This document shows positions 45,386 through 57,720 of a stretch of DNA of 64,000 nt, piece by piece. Below the pieces are notes generated by a model. It made no database searches. It was not told where the DNA came from and was given only the letters and a program-made list of their open reading frames with translations. This DNA is from Aselliscus stoliczkanus (taxonomy: Eukaryota; Chordata; Mammalia; Chiroptera; Hipposideridae), in NCBI GenBank assembly GCA_033961575.1, contig CM066733.1, positions 103,383,921-103,447,920 of the forward strand, written 5' to 3'. The number at the start of each line of letters is the position of its first letter. Within the stretch, counting starts at the first letter, position 1. Made by a program: the position numbers and the translations under genes.

Positions 45386-46389
45386 TCTCTGAAGGCTTTC
45401 CTTGTCTCCTACTGTTCCCCTTCATCTTTAATAGGTGTTACCTCCAAGTAATCTCTTGCAATTAAGACAAACCTTGAGCCAAGTACAGTGGGTGGGGGTG
45501 ATGAGAATGCCTTGGAACTTTAAGAAGCAACACATTCATGTTATAAGGATGACTCTTCTGTGTTCTGTTGGATACTGACCTGGAGTCTCTACACTGTTGT
45601 GCACACAGTAAGGAAGAAATGAGGTGTCTTATTGCTTTTCAAGAAACAGGGCTCCTTCATTGTAGGGAAGAAGTTGGAGACTATTAATTATTTCTCTCAT
45701 AATATTTCATTCCTCTGCTAGTCAGTGGAAACCTCTCTCCCAACCATGACTCTAGCACCATACTCTTCTAATCTTAATTTTCCAGGTTGGTTATCTGGAA
45801 ACCCATGTATACTTTCTGCCTGAATCCAAAAGGCCTGAAAACAAGGAGAGCCAATGGCAAAAGTTCTGGTCTGAGTCTGACTCCAAAGACAGCAATTGGC
45901 TGATGTCTCAGTTCAGATTGTGAGGCAGAGAGAAAGAATTATTTCTTACTCAGCCTTTTATTCCAATTAGGCCTTCAACAGAGTGGAAGAAGACCACCCA
46001 CTTTGTGGAGGGTAGTGCGTTTTACTCAGTCTCATCCAGAAACACTCTTGCAGACACTCCCAGAATAATCTTTAACCAAATATGGCCCAGTCAAGTTGAT
46101 CCATTAAAAATGACCATTATAACACTTTATTTTCAGTGCTATATCTTAGATTAGTATAATAACTTAAGATAATACATTAAATGTCACTTGACAAATTTAA
46201 AATAATTTAATCCTATACCTTCTAATGCCCTGTTTTATTTAACAGGATGTCATTTGTTTGCTATAAACAAAGTATATGAAGTAAAATGTAATTTGGTTCC
46301 TTTCATAATTTATGACTATTGCAAATTTCTCTTTTCTATGGGGCAATTTTTTTAAAAGTTCACTGGAAATCTACTGCTTTCTCATATTT
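45386..46389. other. Unassigned sequence
   Basis: No gene or repeat family recognised. Confidence 0.4.
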
Positions 46390-46402
46390 AAAACCATTGT
46401 GT

Positions 46403-46742
46403 CTTGAGGCGAAAAAAGTCAGACAGAAAAAGTCAAGAACCATATGATTTCATTGATATGTGGTATATAAAATTGAAAACAATAAAGGAATAAGGCAAAC
46501 AAATGAAGAAACAAAAACTAATAGACACAGACAACAGTTTAGTGGTTACCAGAGGGTAAAGGGTGAGGGGGGGATGGTAGAAGAGGGTAAAGGGGATCAA
46601 ATATATGGTGATGGAAAGAGAACTGACTCTGGGTGGTGAGCACACAATGTGATATATAGATGATGTATTACAGAATTGTACACCTGAAACCTAAGTAACT
46701 TTACTAACAATTGTCACCTCAATAAACTTTAATTAAAAAAAC
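46403..46742 (+). mobile_element. Young LINE-1 3' end, 5' truncated
   Basis: Starts in the ORF2 end ('AGTCAGACAGAAAAAGTCAA', 'CATATGATTTCATTGATATG', 'TGGTATATAAAATTGAAAAC') then the 3' UTR 'GTGGTTACCAGAGGGTAAAG', 'GGGTGAGGGGGGGATGG', 'GATGATGTATTACAGAATTG', 'CACCTCAATAAACTTTAATT'. TSD of about 13 bp with one mismatch: AAAACCATTGTGT (46390-46402) and AAAAACATTGTGT (46743-46755). Same family as 32923. Confidence 0.9.
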
Positions 46743-46755
46743 AAAAACATTGTGT

Positions 46756-47452
46756 TTTAATGGGAAAAATTCAGCACATGCCTAGCCTGGCCTCTCCCAA
46801 ACCTTCCATACAACTTTTTCATGATTTGGCAATAAATAGTATGAAGTATTACTCAGGAAAAACTCTTTTAGTCTATTTCTCCATATTTAAAATTTATAAA
46901 TTAATGATGTGGTATCAAAATGTTCTAAAAGGCTTCTTGGTAAAATGTACCATAGAAGAGCCTTAACACACTGTAACCCCCCTACTTTTATTTTATTTTT
47001 ATTTTATCAATAGGAAAATGTAGCCTTGGAGACATGAAATAATTTTATTATATATTTATTCTTAAACAAGTAGTTATTATTTTTAAAAAATATATTTTAA
47101 TACATTTAATTTAAACGAATTTAAAATAACATCATGCATTAGTAAAAAATGTGAGCTTCAGATGCTAAAACATAGTGCTACTTTTTACTTTTACTTACAA
47201 AAAGGTGACTTAATTAATTAATTAATTAATAGATGAAGAACATAAAACACAATTTAAGATGACATTTGAGCCAAGGGAGCATTTAAAGCTGACGGGAAAT
47301 TAGTCTGATTTAATTTGAAGATAGTGAACTACAGATACTGAAATTGAGAAATCAGATATATCTATCTTCAACGAAGTTAATAAGCTCTGTAATAAAACAG
47401 TATTTTTTTACTAATGAATATAAAACAATTTGTAACCTACTTTATGTTACTA
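46756..47452. other. Unassigned AT-rich sequence
   Basis: No gene or repeat family recognised apart from the (TTAA) tract at 47211-47230. Confidence 0.4.
47211..47230 (+). repeat. (TAAT)5 tract
   Basis: TTAATTAATTAATTAATTAA, five units, 20 bp. Confidence 0.93.
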
Positions 47453-47533
47453 TTGGGTTGTCGGAAAAGTCATGACGTATTTTTTCTATGTTTTTCATTG
47501 CAAAAATGCGTCATGACTTTTCCAACAACCCAA
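47453..47533 (+). mobile_element. Tc1/mariner-type palindromic MITE, family 1, copy C
   Basis: An 81-bp element between TA at 47451-47452 and 47534-47535. The left arm TTGGGTTGTCGGAAAAGTC differs from the right arm by one C/T in the outer 20 bp. The loop CTATGTTTTTCATTGC is two to three bases longer than in the 44239 copy. Likely closest to the ancestral sequence because it keeps the CG pairs in the left arm. Confidence 0.96.
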
Positions 47534-47535
47534 TA

Positions 47536-49799
47536 TAATACAAGCACCTAATGATAGTTCCACTTCATTTTCATATCCTCTGTCATCTCAAAACCTCCCC
47601 AAAATACTTTGAAAATATCAATTCACTAATTCATTCAAAGTACTCTCAATCAGGTGAGTATATATAAGACCCCTTCACTCTACTCACATTTTTAATGGAA
47701 CCATTCCACTGAATTGAGACCCATTAATATACTCTCCACATTGCACAATGATGTTTAGGTTTTACAAATGTCTTTATCTCTACAGAGTTGTTCTTTATAA
47801 AGACAGATGAAAAGGATCACAATATTACTTGTATATTTCACATGGAATCTAAGCACAACTTGATCAGAAGCCATTATTATTTATTATTTATTTTTTTTCT
47901 AAGCGGTCCTATGGCTATAGCCATTGAAGGATTATCTCTGCTTCTGGCTCTTTCCCTTTGTCTTCAAGATGAATGATGTCACTGTTTAATGTAGACAGCT
48001 CATCTACAACCACCCTATCCATGCCAGTTAGAGGGAGCAGTTACCAGCTCCCAATGGTATATGTTTGCCTAGAAATTCTTGACAATGTCCTCTGCCTTCT
48101 TTATCCTTCTCACTCCTGATATATGGTACTCATCTTTCTGAGCAATGGAGTTAACCCAGCAGAGATAGCTCCATCATTTATTTCTGGTGATATTCATTTT
48201 TGTTTATGGTGCTTAGGTTTATATAGACAATGAAGACAGTTTTAAAGAACATGGATATAATATCAATGGTACATCTGTCTCAGTTGCATAATAGACTGGA
48301 CCTAACAATGACTATGCAAACTTTTCAAGGTCTTGGTGCTGGCTAATGTATTGATGCCATTCTTTGTTAGCTAGTTTTCTTGGTAATACATCCATAGTCA
48401 ATAAGTGGTCAAGAAGTGTAATATATATAGTTTGCACAGTGAACAATATGTTTTTGTAGGTGATTGACTTAGAATATCTGGACTTCTAAATTGGATTAAC
48501 ATCTGGAACATTTCCCATAACATTTTTTATGTGTGTTGCATCAAAATGAATTATTTGTATAATAAAATATCAATACACTTATTCTTACATTTGATTATTA
48601 GAACTTGAAGATCAGTATATCTGCACAGCAGACATCAACCAAACATAGAAAGTTACTCCTTTTCAAAATCAGATATTCATTGGACTGAAATCACTATTGT
48701 CTTTGTGAAACTTGGGTTTCCCCTCCAAGCACTGATCCAATAGTACTCAAACTAAAGTTTTAAAAGAATCACTGCAAATGCAATTTTATAACTGAACACA
48801 GGAAAGTATTACTTAATTTCTTTGGATAAGTAACTCTACCTGCACATATTATTTCTCAATCAATGCAATCACTATTCTTAGAGCAATATCTCGCACTTGG
48901 TTGGTCCTGAAGCATTTACAGTGTGAGTCTATTGGATATAGAATTGAAAACTTCTTTTCTAATGAAACAAACATCTGTGCTCATCTTGGCTCAGCTGTGC
49001 TCTCCAGATTTAGAGTAAAATGAGAAATGGACCAGTGCTCTTACTACAGTAGAAACACTAATTTTTAAAAGTTGACTACTTCGTGAGAAACATACTATTA
49101 AATCAGCAATATAGTAATGTACCTATAATTATAAATTAATAGCATGTTCTAGGGAGCTGATTGCTTATAATACATCAAAATCAAGTTTAAAGAAATGACT
49201 TAATTGAAGGTGTACAGTCTGAAATTGTATTTCCTGGGATTCAGAATAAATTGCATAGATTGATTATCAATGCCATGTTTTATTAAAAACGTAGACCTCT
49301 AGACAACATCCTGTCATCTTTCCGAAAGACAGGCATAAACTAGCTCATTTTAGACTCACTCTTCCAACAATCCTTTACTGAGTGTCCACTCTGTATATGA
49401 AGGAATTTTAAACACTGGCTTGACAATATCTTATGATTATTATTTCTCTAATAAAAATTCTGAAACTCTGTCTTCATGTACAACGAAAAATAGTTTAATA
49501 TTTCCATTTTGGGCGGTTTGTTCATAGGCATTGTTATATATCCATTCTTTTCAAGTGTACATTTACTGCAAGGTAGGCTTCATGACTGATTTCAAAAAAA
49601 AAATTTTTAACTTCATGTCTGACAAGTTATTTATGCTAATCCCTGTTCTCCTAAATGCCTTGAGGATCCATGAACTTGATAGTTTCTTGGTACCTCTAAG
49701 GAATTATAGACAGCATGGAAAGGAATTGTCCTATAGGTACTAAACAAAATGATGACACTATCTTCTAAGAGAGTACTTTAGTACATATTTAAGGGTGTG
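47536..49799. other. Mostly unique sequence
   Basis: No gene or repeat family recognised. The 47788-47976 frame is motif-free. A short inverted L2-like wording at 49355-49405 is too weak to call. Confidence 0.4.
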
Positions 49800-50030
49800 G
49801 GTGCTACAGCAATCCTTCCCGAGGTCAAAGCCAGCAAACTGTGTGACATTGGGCAAGTTATTTACCTCTCTACACCACAGCTTCTTTATCTATAAAGTGG
49901 GGTTAGTAATAGTGCTTAATGCACTGAGTTGTTTTAGGATCAAGTAAGTTAATACATACTTGTATAAAGCACTTATTATAGAATAATGACTGGCACATAT
50001 AGTACTCTATAAATGTGAATTTGTAATATT
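49800..50030 (+). mobile_element. MIR SINE relic
   Basis: Nearly complete sense MIR: 'GGTCAAAGCCAGCAAACTGT', 'GTGACATTGGGCAAGTTATT', 'TACCTCTCTACACCACAGCT', 'CTATAAAGTGGGGTTAGTAA', 'GACTGGCACATATAGTACTC'. Confidence 0.78.
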
Positions 50031-53000
50031 ATCAGTCCTACCTTCCCATGGTGAATCAGTAACTCTAAATGGAAGGAAGATCTATTTTAAGATCAGAACC
50101 AACTAGATGATTCTAGACCCATTCTCCTAAGCAGCCTCAGACTGACCTACAAGTAGGTTGGACAGTCTAAGAGTACCCACAACTGAAATCTGCCAGGCCA
50201 CATTCACTTTAGTTTTTCTGTTTAGTTTGCTACTTTGCTTTATTCAAAACATCCTCAGAAGGTAATCCATCCATCATTCTGCCCATTCCTCTAATCAATG
50301 TGCCTCATACTAATAATCATTTAACTCCAAGATGCTCTAAGGCACTGGAATCCTTAAAAATTAACTCCCTTACAGATTCCTCTCTGAGTGTCTCATGAAA
50401 CAAATTATACAGTAAAGAAATTAGTTGTTCATTGAAATTTAAAGCCAGCAATTAATTTACTTAATCTCAAACTCTTTGGTTAAGCTTTATTGTCCACATG
50501 AGTTGTGCTTGATCTTAAACTCTTCAGAAATAAAACTGAGCAAAACTGCAGATCAGTCTGGTTAATTTGGAATATTCATTAGGAAGATTCTATAAAAAAA
50601 ATGCAATTTACTATAAATTAAGATAAAGATCAAACACTGTATGTAGTTTAAATGGATAGAGAAATGCTTTAATAATATAGTTGATGCCAAGATTAATCTC
50701 ATCTCTCTATTCAAATTCTTTGACATGGAATTATAATTTGAGGTTCCAGATAGCGAAAAAATGATGTCTTCAAAGTTGTTGAGCATTCAAGAATCAAATG
50801 GTTGGAATGAAACTTGAGAAGTTATTTCGGGGCACACTTAAAATGTCCCAGGCAAATGAAAATGTATGTGAATTTTAACTATTAAGGAAGCTCCCTATCT
50901 CCACATCCAGGATAAGAGAATGATAGTTCCACCAGACAATGGGTCTTCACTTTTTATAAGATTTCCTGACTGCCCAGGAAATTCACAGGCTACAATTTGT
51001 CTTATTGAAAATTTTCCCTATCAGCCATTCAGTTTTTTTCATTGCTTTCATAGTGATTAGCTTTTGGAATGCTGACAATGGATTGGGGATTGATTCCTCT
51101 CTATGAGATTTCTATAAAATGCATTCTGTTCTTCCTGTTGTCCATTTGGTAACGGAGGTACAGAAGTTTCTCCACTTGGACAATAGAATAGAAAAGGATT
51201 GAGTGCCCTAGGGAGCAATATATTAGCCATGAAGAAAAGAGTTGTCCAAGATAAAATATTTTTATTCTTTAGAAGATACTAAATATAGTTGACGCTTGAA
51301 GATTTGCTACTGGGTTGTAGCCGGTTCTTTTTTTTCCCCCTCCAGTTTAATTAGTTTAGAGTGATAAGAAGGCATCCGCATCCGAAAAAGACGGCTTGAA
51401 GATTTGTTATTTTAATTAGCCAAGTATATAAAAAGGAAAACCATCACTAACATGAAGAAAACTTAAGGCAACTTAAGCAATATCAAGAAGAGATAAGACC
51501 ATCTTGCCAACAACACTGGGCTAAATGAAGAGTTTTATGGGCTAATGCAGACTCATAAAACAGCTGCAATGTTCTCTGCCTTTGTACATGAGAAAAATAC
51601 TTACACACGGGTGTCCCTGCAAAGTACCACATGGACTTCATACTGAAGCTACTTGGAAAACTTCGAATGGTAAGGAGAAACACCCTGGCAGCTGCCCAAA
51701 ATGTGTGCATTCTATATGCCAATTTATAAATGATTTAGAACATAAATATTATTTAAAAGGGAGTGGCCTAGAAGTGAAATATATTATTGTATTATCAAAC
51801 CCAAGCATTTATAAAGACCTTGAAGTTTTTTATGACTAGAACATCAAATAGTTCACATGAGGTGGACTGAGATTTTATGTACATAATTTTAGATTGATTA
51901 TCATAGATATGTTTTTTTCATATTTGGCCCAGGTTTCTGGCTCAGATGTTTTAAGTGCTTTGTGTGCACGACTTCTACATTAACATTGTACTGTGTCTAT
52001 TTTGTGATATGTTATTAGTATTATCAATTGAAACTCAGGCAAACTTTTATATAAAATGAAGGCAAGAAATGAAAATCGTCACTATCTTTTAACTGTTAAC
52101 CCAGGCCTGAGGTAGTCCGCATAAGCATCTCTTCTGCTCTTCTAGAGATAACTGTTTTTCTACCTTCACTCTCTAATTACACCTTCTGGGAGACAGGAAT
52201 TTGTACCATTTTGCCCTTCATTTGCATCATCACAGCAACCCTAGCCTTCATGTCCCTCTGCCTGATAAGTTGCAGGGTTTGGTTTCTGCACACTGATTAT
52301 TCAGCCAGGCTCGCCTCTCCTTGGAAGGCTCCAAGGACGTTGCTATTCTTTTTTCAGGCTTACAGCACACACTTGAAAAGACCTGTCTCGCCTTCCATCC
52401 TGCTCAAACAGTGGTACATGACATTCTCTCAGCCCAGCTTCACCTTTCTGAAGACTGGAGTGTGCATCCATAAGGACTAACTGCACAGACGTCTTGTTGG
52501 AGGTTGAATACATCCTTGCATTCACCTGAGAATTAACCCTCGAGAAGCATGCCTTGCAGCTTCCCTGTGGGTCTGGCTTTCAGAGCAGATTCATTATTTT
52601 CCATATCTGGCAGAAGTAGAAAGATATTCAGTGTCTGTCCTAGGGCTATGTGAGGATGCTTTCTCAGTATATGTACATCTAGGGCATTTAATCAACTACT
52701 TGTTTGAAGTGTCCCATTGATCATAAAATGATGCTGAATCTAGACTATTTTTTAAGCTTATAAATTGCTACATGGACATTAGATGGGACTGCTCTGAAAA
52801 CTACAAAAGAACTAACTGAAATTCTGGAGAAATCAGGCTGATGCAGGGCAAAATGTTAGGAGACTGCCAATTAGTTATCTGAGAATTTACATAATGTGAG
52901 TGGTTAAACTGGATGATTTAACAGAAACATTCAGATCATTGTGGCTGTATTTGAGTGATTCATAGAACTCAGAGCAAAGCATCCAGGAAAGTAACATAAA

Positions 53001-54169
53001 GTCCAGTTCCTATGGGAATTGTGATTTGGCCAGGTATGATGCTCATAGAGTTTGGTTTTAGGTACTTTTGAAGTTGAAGACAAAATTTCCAAACAAACTC
53101 TATTTGAGCAAAATGATTTTTCTCCTCTTTGTAAACTAGGACATTGATCAAATTAGGTCTAGCCTCACCAATCATGAAACTTTTGCCTGGAAATTGCCTT
53201 GTACTTAGTCAGAATTTGAAAGAGAATGAAAAGGAATCATTTTGCCTAAGAATTGAACCATGCAGATAGCCAAATAGGATATAGTATAATAATTTCATCA
53301 GATATCACTTTAAACACTTTTCTAGTATACATATTAACTTCTCACCTTCGCAAGGTAAAGATATAAATTAAATTAAGTATGCTAGAATCTAATGCATTGT
53401 AATGATTTGCAATCATAATTTGACAAATCACAAATTATTCTTCAATGGTATATTTCTTAGAGTTTTAACTAAGATTAAGCAAACAGATAATAATAACAAG
53501 AAAAAGTGATTGCCTGTAGCAAACAAACTCAGAGAACATTTCAGAGGTTTGAAGACAGTTACTAAGGCCCAAATAGGCCTTTTTTTTTTTGTACTAAATA
53601 CCATATTTTCTTAAATTGTTACACTATGGGACCTTTCTTGAATATTAGGACCTAAAGTATACTCTTTTTCATTAGGCCTTTTAGTTCTTTGTCACGTCTT
53701 TAATTTTCTGTAGTATGAGGTACCATTTTAAGCATATAGTTTACAGTACCCCAGACAGATTACATACTCCTTAAATACAGGAACAAAGAGATAGGTAGAG
53801 ATAGAGAAAGACATTCTATTTAGCTTCCAATGACAAATGTCTATGTGTACATGCATGACTTTATTCCACACAAATCAACCCCATACTTGGGACTGGTTTG
53901 ACCTTGTCACAGAGATTCAGGGTAGGACAGTGGAAAATCACTAGGTCTGGATTAAGTAAAGCTAATTCCAGATTCAAGGGAATCTTTAGGAAATTACAGA
54001 TGGCTGAAATCAAAACATCAGAAAATGTGTTGGACTCAAGACTTCATATGCCCTTTGGGAAGTCAAAAATGTTAGTAAAAACATAGCTATATATTTGAAG
54101 TTGACGTATATCCTAGGACTGGAAAATATAAATTTATTTTCCTACTGTTTAAAAACCCATAATTCAAGA
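50031..54169. other. Long repeat-poor stretch
   Basis: About 4 kb without clear gene or repeat scars. The most notable local structure is a 12-bp direct repeat CTTGAAGATTTG at 51295-51306 and 51395-51406, exactly 100 bp apart. The stretch 52090-52620 is more balanced in base composition, but I see no exon with splice-like ends and domain content. Confidence 0.35.
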
Positions 54170-54470
54170 AATATAGATTAATGGATATCAACCAATAAGT
54201 GAATGGTTAAATAAAGTTTGGTAAATGATTATAATGGAATGTTACACAGACTTAGGAAAATGTGATATTGTGTGTACACTGACATGAAAGCATGTCCATG
54301 ACACATTTGTAATATATATATATTTGTTTTATGATATTTATTATATATGATCCTAGTTTGTTAACAGACACAAGTGTTACAATATGGGAACTACAAGGCA
54401 TGTGAAAATGCTAATAATCCAGTTTTTTTGGTGAGGGGATAGGTAGTCAGGTAAATCTTCCTGCAATAAG
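54170..54470 (+). mobile_element. Old LINE-1 ORF2-end fragment
   Basis: 'CAACCAATAAGTGAATGGTT', 'GTTACACAGACTTAGGAAAA', 'GTACACTGACATGAAAGCAT', 'GTCCATGACACATTTGTAAT', 'TTTTTTTGGTGAGGGGATAG' follow the old L1 3' layout. Confidence 0.6.
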
Positions 54471-55140
54471 GCACACTTAAGCCAGAAATAAAGAATGGAT
54501 AGGAGTTAAACTGAAGACATTAAGGCAATGAAGGAAGAATATTCTTAAAAGAGAGAAAATGAATGTATTTGAATATTCAAGATATCAGATGAAGTCAGAA
54601 TGTAGATTATAAAGTATAGATTATAAATGGACAGTGTAAGAGTTGAACCAGATAGCAGAAGACGTTATACAGCTTATTATTGACTGTGGCTTTATTCTAA
54701 GAGCCGTTGAAGGGTTTTTCACTGGGGAGTGATATAATCAGATTTAAATCAGAAATATCACTGTTCTTGCTAACTACACAATAGATTGGAGAAAAACAAG
54801 CATGGAAAATGGAGAACAATATTGAAGAATTTGTAGTAATCTAAGCAAGAGATAGTTCTGGGCTAAATTAAAGTATTACCAGTGGTGTCAGAGAAAACTG
54901 CCTAAATTCATGAGCCTTATAGGATATAGAACTATAAGCCATTGACTGAGATACGTCACCCAGAAGGAGGAGAGGTTTTCAGCAGTAGCTGGGGAATTCA
55001 GTGGGATCCACTGAGGTTGAGGTGCCTATGGTACATCCACTTGGAGATGGGCAGTGGACAAACAGAAAGATGAATGCAAAATTTGGGAGAGACATCAAAA
55101 CTGAGCATGTTCATTTGATAATATTCATATGTGGACTGTA
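54471..55140 (-). mobile_element. L2 LINE fragment, antisense
   Basis: 'GAGCCGTTGAAGGGTTTTTC', 'ACTGGGGAGTGATATAATCA', 'GATTTAAATCAGAAATATCA', 'AATAGATTGGAGAAAAACAA', 'GTAGTAATCTAAGCAAGAGA', 'CACTTGGAGATGGGCAGTGG' parallel inverted L2 (agggttttaagcaggggagtgacatgatcagatt..gattgga..gtagtccaggcgagag..cacttggagatg). The L2 part extends into the reverse-transcriptase coding region but no frame survives. Confidence 0.68.
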
Positions 55141-56310
55141 GTGACAACCCACGTCCCTCAGGGGGACTAGAATGTGATATGAGAAGAGCCTTGGTAGATT
55201 ACCGAGCATACCAACCTTTGGGGGCCTGGAAGAAAAAAAGAACTTACCAGAGGAGAATGTGGGGGGGGGGAGTATCAAAGAGAAATCAGATGGTCACATA
55301 ATCAAAATAAATTAACACTTTAATAATCTTTAGCAATTATTAATGGACAACCATAAAACAGGATGCTTCATGGGACAGTTAGTTCTCTAATCACTGGAAA
55401 CCTTTAAATGAGTCTTCACCTTATCTTCTATAGTATCACAGAAGATATTTCTATGTTGAGCAACAGTTTAGGCTTAATGGTTTCAAAGATTTTTTTTTTT
55501 CCTTTTATGGGTTTTATTGAAATCCTAAAATACTAAATCACTATGTAGAATTTATGGGAATGACAAACCCATCATTCCCTTTCTATTCAACTCTCTTGAA
55601 AATTTTCTGAAAGTAAGATGCTACGTAAATGGCACATCCTAGTATGGCCCCATTACACAAACTTAGCTTATTCACACAATCTGGTAACAGGGGAACATAA
55701 AAACTCATCAAAAACATGGCTCCTATCTCTGTTGCTGTCACCTTCCATGATTCTCCAACCTCATCTTCCCTTCAGGAATTTGGATCCTCATATTTGTTCA
55801 CACTGCTTGATGACTGTTGGACATGCTTTTCTGGCTCACCATTGGTATTCCTTTTGGAATACAGTCTGTTGTTTACCTCTATATTAATTAATGGAACGTT
55901 AACTGCTGTCATAAGTAAACTCTTAACATTTCAGAGGCTTAATTGAAAACATGTTTACTACTAGCTCACATAATAATGACACAGTGTCTTGCTGCTGAGT
56001 GGCTTACTTGAACATGGTGAAACACCAACTCAGGCTTTTTCCACTCTGTTGCTCTGTCGTCTTCTAGGGACTCAGAGTTCTCTGTAACCCATTGCTAGGA
56101 GGCAAAAGGGAGCAATGACTCTACTTATGGGAAGAAGGGCATGAAAGTTGGTGTAAAATAAAATAGCTTTTGTATAGTCAATTTCCACCAGCAAATATAT
56201 GTGTTCATAGGCCAATTGCCACCGACCATTAGTTGAGGTCTCCTGGGCATTAATTCTCTGTGAGCACAAAGGGCTTTATTTTCATACAAAGGATGTAGAT
56301 GCTAGCAGTT
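55141..56310. other. Unassigned, with a possible old repeat at the end
   Basis: The 55941-56310 part ('CTTGCTGCTGAGTGGCTTAC', 'TGCTAGGAGGCAAAAGGGAG', 'TTAGTTGAGGTCTCCTGGGC') may be an old LTR-like repeat. A run of about 10 G is at 55261-55270. No gene. Confidence 0.35.
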
Positions 56311-56348
56311 GGAAATCAGGGCCAGCATGCTTTAAGACAGTCTGTTTC

Positions 56349-56458
56349 AGGGCTGGCCGAGTAGCGCGGTAGTTAAACGCGCTTCAGAAGCCAGTGGCCT
56401 CAGTTCGGGTCCCACATATGAGGGCCAGTGACACTGCCCTCAAAAAAAAAAAAAAAAA
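56349..56458 (+). mobile_element. tRNA-derived SINE, head-only short form
   Basis: 'GGGCTGGCCGAGTAGCGCGG', 'TAGTTAAACGCGCTTCAGAA', 'CAGTTCGGGTCCCACATATG', 'GACACTGCCCTC' and about 18 A. Perfect 15-bp TSD AAGACAGTCTGTTTC at 56334-56348 and 56459-56473. It inserted at the edge of a LINE-1. Confidence 0.96.
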
Positions 56459-56473
56459 AAGACAGTCTGTTTC

Positions 56474-56686
56474 CAACAGTGTGGACAATCCTCAACAAAA
56501 TAAAAATAAAACTGTCGTGTGAGCCAGCAATCCCATGTCTGGGGATAGATACAAAGGAAACAGAAACACTAACTAGAAAAGATATCTGTACCCCAATGTT
56601 CATAGCAGCATTATTTACAATACCCAAGCTACCAAAATAACCTAACTGTCCATCAGTGGATAACTGGATAATTAAGTTGTGGTACA

Positions 56687-56734
<48 letters not shown>

Positions 56735-57242
56735 GGAATATTATTCAGCAATAAAAAAGAGGAAATTTGCACAATACGGATGAAACTTGGGGATATTATG
56801 CTAAGTGAAATAAATCACAGTGAAAGACAAATACTATATGATCTCATTTTTATGTGGAACCTAAAAAAAAATAATAATAAAAACCTCATAGAAAAAGAGA
56901 CGAGACTTATGGTTACCAATGGTAGAGGGGAAAGAGAGGGGGAATTGGAAGAATGTGGTCAAAAGGCACAAACTTGAATTTTTAAGATAAATAAGTAGTA
57001 GGGGTATGATGTACAACATACGACTATAGTTAACACTATTGTATGGTATATATGAAAGTTGTTAAGAGAGTTCTCATCACAGGAAAACAATGTCTTTTTG
57101 TATTATATTTATGAGATGATAAATGCTAACTAAACTTATTGTGCTATTCATTTCACAATAGATATGTCAAACTACTATGCTTTATGCCGTAAACTTATAC
57201 AGTGATGTATGTCAGTTACATCTTAATAAAACTGGGAAAATA
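56474..57242 (+). mobile_element. LINE-1 3' end (L1MA-like)
   Basis: The ORF2 C-terminal region is readable: 'LSCEPAIPCLGIDTKETET', 'CTPMFIAALFTIPKLPK' and further 'MKLGDIMLSEINHSERQI', close to the usual L1 ORF2 C-terminus. Then a 3' UTR with 'GGTTACCAATGGTAGAGGGG', 'AACTTATTGTGCTATTCATT' and 'ATCTTAATAAAACTGGG'. Stops break the frame. A CA microsatellite lies inside it. Confidence 0.9.
56691..56732 (+). repeat. (CA)21 microsatellite
   Basis: 42 bp of CA within the L1 3' end at a position rich in A/C. Confidence 0.97.
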
Positions 57243-57269
57243 TGGTTTGCTCCAAAGGAACACAGGTAG

Positions 57270-57720
57270 GATACTGCCAGTATATGTTATAGCAGCTTAT
57301 CACTTACAGTGATCATTTCTGTAGAGTTATGCTAGCTGCCAGCATGTAAACTACAAAACTTCAGGGGATCCACACCATGAGGTTTATTTGCACTCATATA
57401 GAAGAGCAATGTAGGCTTCTAGTTAGTGGGCAGCATTCCTCCATTTGCTGGTGTCAGGGAATGATGTTCCTACCATCCATTGACACAACTATCTCACAGT
57501 GCTTCAAGCCCTCTGTGCCCAGTACCAGGAAAGAAAATAAAGTATGGAGAGAGAACATCCACTTAGTCGAGAGGAGACCCACACCATGTATGTTCACATT
57601 TCATTGTCAGAAACTAGTCACATGACAACACTTAGAAACAATAGGGGCTGATAAATACCTGAGGCCGGACAGTTGCTTTTCAGTAATGAGTCATGGAACC
57701 CTAAGCCTTGAAAAAGAAAG
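57270..57720. mobile_element. Old interspersed repeat, family uncertain
   Basis: 'CAGGGAATGATGTTCCTACC', 'TTTCATTGTCAGAAACTAGT' and 'CACATGACAACACTTAG' recall the common repeat reading 'cattggtcagaactagtcacatggccc'. Could be LTR-type or a fragment of one. No coding content. Confidence 0.4.

Noticed and set aside
47788..47976. Possible membrane-protein exon (hydrophobic C-terminal run)
   Set aside because: Short, without splice-site support or family motifs; a hydrophobic run is common in T-rich DNA.
56400..56729. 109-codon frame with a cysteine/valine repeat
   Set aside because: It is the reverse of an L1 3' end, a CA microsatellite and a SINE head.
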